From NCBI RefSeq assembly GCF_004353505.1, contig NZ_SMNQ01000010.1, positions 62,001 through 126,000 on the forward strand: a stretch of 64,000 bases of DNA, given 5' to 3'. The stretch is from Streptomyces sp. WAC05374. Its GTDB lineage: Bacteria > Actinomycetota > Actinomycetes > Streptomycetales > Streptomycetaceae. The position numbers were made by a program, and so were the translations under genes. Positions 61,744 through 64,000 of this stretch are shown here, one piece after another; positions within the stretch are counted from its first letter, which is position 1; the number at the start of each line of letters is the position of its first letter. Below the pieces are notes generated by a model. It did not search any database, was not told where the DNA came from, and was given only the letters and a program-made list of their open reading frames with translations.

Positions 61744-63516
61744 ATGCGGACATCTCCTGACAATAGGCCCCGTTCCGGGCGCGAGGCCCAGCAGACCGCC
61801 ACCACCCCGGGCACCTCCGGACCGCTCGACCCGACCGAAACCCCCACCGCACCCCCCGCCCCGGGGACCACCGGCAGCCCCACCGCGACCCACCCGGAGC
61901 CGCCCCCCGCCCCGGGGACCACCGGCAGCCCCACCGCGACCCACCCGGAGCCGCCCCCCGCCCCGGGGACCACCGGCAGCCCCACCGCGGGCCACCCGGA
62001 GCAACCCCCCGCCGCCCGCCTGCCGCATCCCCGCCGGCCCGCCGCCCGCCTTCCCGCGGCCCTGCTCCCCTGGGGCTGGGCCGCGGCCCTCTTCGCGCTG
62101 TACGCGACCGTGGCCGTGCGCCGCCACCTCCTCCTCCGCACCACCGGCTACGACCTCGGCATCTTCGAGCAGGCCGTGCGCGCCTACGCGGAACTCCGCG
62201 CCCCCGTCGTCCCCCTGCGGGGCGAAGGCTTCAACCTCCTCGGCGACCACTTCCACCCGCTCCTCGCCGCCCTCGCGCCGCTCTACCGGATCTGGCCCTC
62301 CCCGCTGTGCCTGCTCGCCGCCCAGTCCGCGCTGCTCGCCCTCGCCGTCGTACCGCTCGCCCGCTGGGCCGCCCGCGCGCTCGGCCGCCGGGCCGCCCAC
62401 GCCGTCGCCGTCGCGTACGGGCTGAGCTGGGGCATCGCGTCCGCCGCCGCGTTCGACTTCCACGAGGTCGCCCTCGCCGTACCGCTGCTCGCCTGCTGCC
62501 TGGAGGCCCTCGCCCGGCGGCGCTGGCGGACGGCCGTCGCCTGGGCCGCGCCCCTGCTCCTGGTCAAGGAGGACCTGGGCCTCACCCTCGCCGCCGTCGG
62601 CGCGTACATCGCCTTCCGCGGACCCCGGGGGCTGGGCCTCGTCACCGCCGCCGCCGGGCTCGCCGGCTCGCTCGTCGAGGTCAAGCTGCTGATGCCCGCC
62701 TTCCACCCGGCGGGCGGGTACGCGCACGGCGGCAACCTCGCCGAGGGCCACGGCTCGCTGCTCAGCACCCTCGCCCACGCCCCGCTCGACGTGCTGCGCC
62801 CCGACATCAAGGCCATGACCCTGGTCCTGGTCTTCGCCCCGTCCGCGCTGCTCGCGCTGCGCTCGCCGCTCGCGCTGATCGCCGTGCCCACACTCGCCTG
62901 GCGGATGATGTCGGACAACGGCTTCCACTGGGGCACGGCGTTCCACTACAGCGCCGTGCTGATGCCGGTCGTCTTCGCCGGGCTGATCGACGCGCTGACC
63001 GTCTGGCGCCGCACCGACCACCCGCTCGCCGCCCGCCACGTCCGCGCCTCGCTCGCCACCGTCCTCGCCGTGACGCTGGTGATGCTGCCGTCCTTCCCGT
63101 TCGCCCAGCTCCTCCAGCGCGCCACCTGGCGCACGACCGGGCACGTCGAGGCGGCCCGCGCGCTGCTCGCGAGAATCCCGGACGGCGCCACCGTCGCCGC
63201 CTCCAACCGGCTGGTCCCGCAGCTCACCTCGCGCTGCACGGTGGTCCTCTTCCCGTCCTTCCCGGTGGAGGGGAAGCTGTACGAGTACGACAGGAAGCGC
63301 CTCCCCGCGCCCACCGCCGAGTGGATCGTCCACGACCGGCGCGCCCCGGAGGCGTGGCCGTACCGGACGGGCCACTGGCCCTACCCCGCCGAGCGGCAGG
63401 AGGCCGAGCTGGCCGCCGCGCAGAAGCGGTACGGCTACCGGAAGGTCGCCTCGCGCGACGGCATCACCCTGCTGCGCAGGTCACCCGCGCCGCGCGTCGG
63501 CCGCGAAAGTCCGTGA
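61744..63516 (+). CDS. DUF2079 membrane protein with Pro/Thr-rich N-terminal repeats
   Basis: 590 residues. Residues 1-95 are Pro/Thr/Gly-rich and contain three 17-residue repeats (PPAPGTTGSPTATHPEP); about nine to ten membrane helices follow from residue 103, with TTGYDLGIFEQAVRAY and DHFHPLLAALAPLY, the GT-C-like first loop of DUF2079, and a C-terminal extracytoplasmic segment. DUF2079 proteins are predicted polytopic glycosyltransferase relatives of unknown specificity. Confidence 0.9.
   Translation: MRTSPDNRPRSGREAQQTATTPGTSGPLDPTETPTAPPAPGTTGSPTATHPEPPPAPGTTGSPTATHPEPPPAPGTTGSPTAGHPEQPPAARLPHPRRPAARLPAALLPWGWAAALFALYATVAVRRHLLLRTTGYDLGIFEQAVRAYAELRAPVVPLRGEGFNLLGDHFHPLLAALAPLYRIWPSPLCLLAAQSALLALAVVPLARWAARALGRRAAHAVAVAYGLSWGIASAAAFDFHEVALAVPLLACCLEALARRRWRTAVAWAAPLLLVKEDLGLTLAAVGAYIAFRGPRGLGLVTAAAGLAGSLVEVKLLMPAFHPAGGYAHGGNLAEGHGSLLSTLAHAPLDVLRPDIKAMTLVLVFAPSALLALRSPLALIAVPTLAWRMMSDNGFHWGTAFHYSAVLMPVVFAGLIDALTVWRRTDHPLAARHVRASLATVLAVTLVMLPSFPFAQLLQRATWRTTGHVEAARALLARIPDGATVAASNRLVPQLTSRCTVVLFPSFPVEGKLYEYDRKRLPAPTAEWIVHDRRAPEAWPYRTGHWPYPAERQEAELAAAQKRYGYRKVASRDGITLLRRSPAPRVGRESP
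61852..62004 (+). repeat. In-frame 51-bp minisatellite, three copies
   Basis: Units 61852-61902, 61903-61953 and 61954-62004 encode PPAPGTTGSPTATHPEP; the first two are essentially identical and the third differs near its end (GHPEQ). Length variation among strains is likely. Confidence 0.9.
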
Positions 63517-63739
63517 CGGCGAGGGGCGTTGGCCCCGCCCGGACGCCGGGGGAGCGGCGCGCCGCCGGGCCCGTCCACGGCCGTCAACGTGGCGCCTTCG
63601 CGGCGGGGTCCCCCTTGGGGAGGACGGGAAATCGGCCGAATCCCGTGCTCGCGGCGGGGTGCCGCATTTTCGGAGCGTAGTTGCGGCCTGTCGTGGCGCA
63701 CAGCACCACTTACAAAGGGTTATGGTGGAAACCCCCCCT

Positions 63740-63783
63740 CGGGCCGGTCCGTATCCCCCCCACGGACCGGCCCGTTTTTTCTT
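63740..63783 (+). terminator. Intrinsic terminator with C7 loop and U-tract, possible 3' end of a small RNA
   Basis: CGGGCCGGTCCG (63740-63751), loop TATCCCCCCCA, CGGACCGGCCCG (63763-63774), then TTTTTTCTT. A true U-tract is rare in this genome. It is about 225 bp past the DUF2079 stop, so it may end an independent short transcript. A second C7 run lies just before the stem (63732-63738). Confidence 0.8.
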
Positions 63784-63836
63784 CCCGCGTCAAGAGCGGC
63801 TGTTCGGCCGCGGGAAAGCACCGCCGAACCGCCCCC

Positions 63837-63876
63837 GAAGGCCCCGCCCGAAGGCCCCGCCCGAAGGCCCGGCCCC
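63837..63876. repeat. 13-bp tandem repeats
   Basis: GAAGGCCCCGCCC at 63837-63849 and 63850-63862, with a third degenerate copy to 63876. Related CCGGAAGCCCC units follow to about 63940. Confidence 0.7.
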
Positions 63877-63950
63877 CGGCCCGGATCCCCCCCGCCCCCG
63901 GATGCCCCCCGGGCCCGGAAGCCCCCGCCCCCGGAAGCCCCGCTCCGCCG

Positions 63951-64000
63951 TCAGCCGCGCGCCGCCCAGATGTTGGTGCCGGCGGTGTCGACCGCGTACG
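63951..64000 (-). CDS. C-terminal end of an unidentified protein (partial)
   Basis: Sixteen codons end at a TGA (63953-63951): YAVDTAGTNIWAARG. Every third base is G or C, which supports coding. Too short for a family assignment; the YAVDTAGTNIW rhythm would suit the last blade of a propeller protein, but this is only a guess. Confidence 0.55.
   Translation of the reverse strand, partial: YAVDTAGTNIWAARG

Larger units (their letters stand above)
63517..63950. other. Non-coding region between the DUF2079 gene and the last partial gene
   Basis: About 430 bp. It contains an AT-richer stretch (63660-63735) ending in a U-tract terminator (63740-63783), then GC-rich short tandem repeats (63837-63930). 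No convincing protein-coding gene is seen on either strand. Confidence 0.7.

Overview
The window is about 64 kb of very high-GC (roughly 70-75%) actinobacterial chromosome. It is almost certainly Streptomyces. The evidence is near-total G/C at third codon positions, frequent GTG/TTG starts, many promoters whose -10 abuts the start codon (leaderless mRNAs), a mycothiol-conjugate amidase, DasR-type chitinase operators, and only two in-frame TTA codons seen. From memory, the order msrA-metB-ilvA-greA-mca-pck matches the conserved core of the S. coelicolor chromosome around SCO4956-SCO4979. I see no tRNA, rRNA, insertion sequence, prophage or CRISPR array.

Layout. 1-13 kb: end of an alcohol dehydrogenase, a DUF1330 protein, an ABC-F protein with an apparent translational attenuator (leader peptide MGAYYFFL whose coding RNA can pair with the ABC-F ribosome binding site), msrA, metB, an ECF-sigma-like/membrane-protein pair, a MarR regulator divergent from ilvA, a DrrAB-type exporter with a promoter-embedded palindrome, greA, a DUF4307 protein and mca. 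13-29 kb: a 1078-residue STAND/TPR protein, a DUF255 thioredoxin-like protein, a four-gene translationally coupled operon (processive GT2, GT-C transferase, GT2-GtrA fusion, secreted copper-radical oxidase of the galactose oxidase/GlxA type), TetR, hemolysin III and pck. 29-46 kb: a secreted propeller/Ig protein, an alanine aminotransferase, an SDR, a 707-bp non-coding region built of nested inverted and direct repeats, an MptB-like mannosyltransferase, a two-armed D-amino-acid catabolic cluster (D-aminoacylase, D-amino acid dehydratase/aldolase family enzyme, PfkB kinase, IclR, RidA) around a shared palindrome, a zinc carboxypeptidase, an Nramp relative and a GH18 chitinase under two DasR-type boxes.

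46-57.5 kb holds a complete Tad/Flp pilus locus: zinc-ribbon protein, cpaB, tadZ, two TadE-like pseudopilins, tadA, tadB, tadC, histidine kinase, response regulator, flp pilin, a TadG-like protein, a lipoprotein and a secreted OmpA-domain protein. The only two TTA (bldA-dependent) codons I found lie in the first gene and in the response regulator, which suggests developmental control of pilus production. The probable prepilin peptidase lies about 3 kb beyond the locus, at 60.5 kb.

57.5-64 kb: lipoprotein, PIG-V-like mannosyltransferase, DUF192 protein, prepilin peptidase, cupin, DUF2079 membrane protein with a 51-bp minisatellite, a U-tract terminator, and the tail of an unidentified gene.

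The most promising leads are the ABC-F attenuator, the glycosyltransferase/copper-oxidase operon, the TTA-gated Tad pilus, and the nested-repeat non-coding region.
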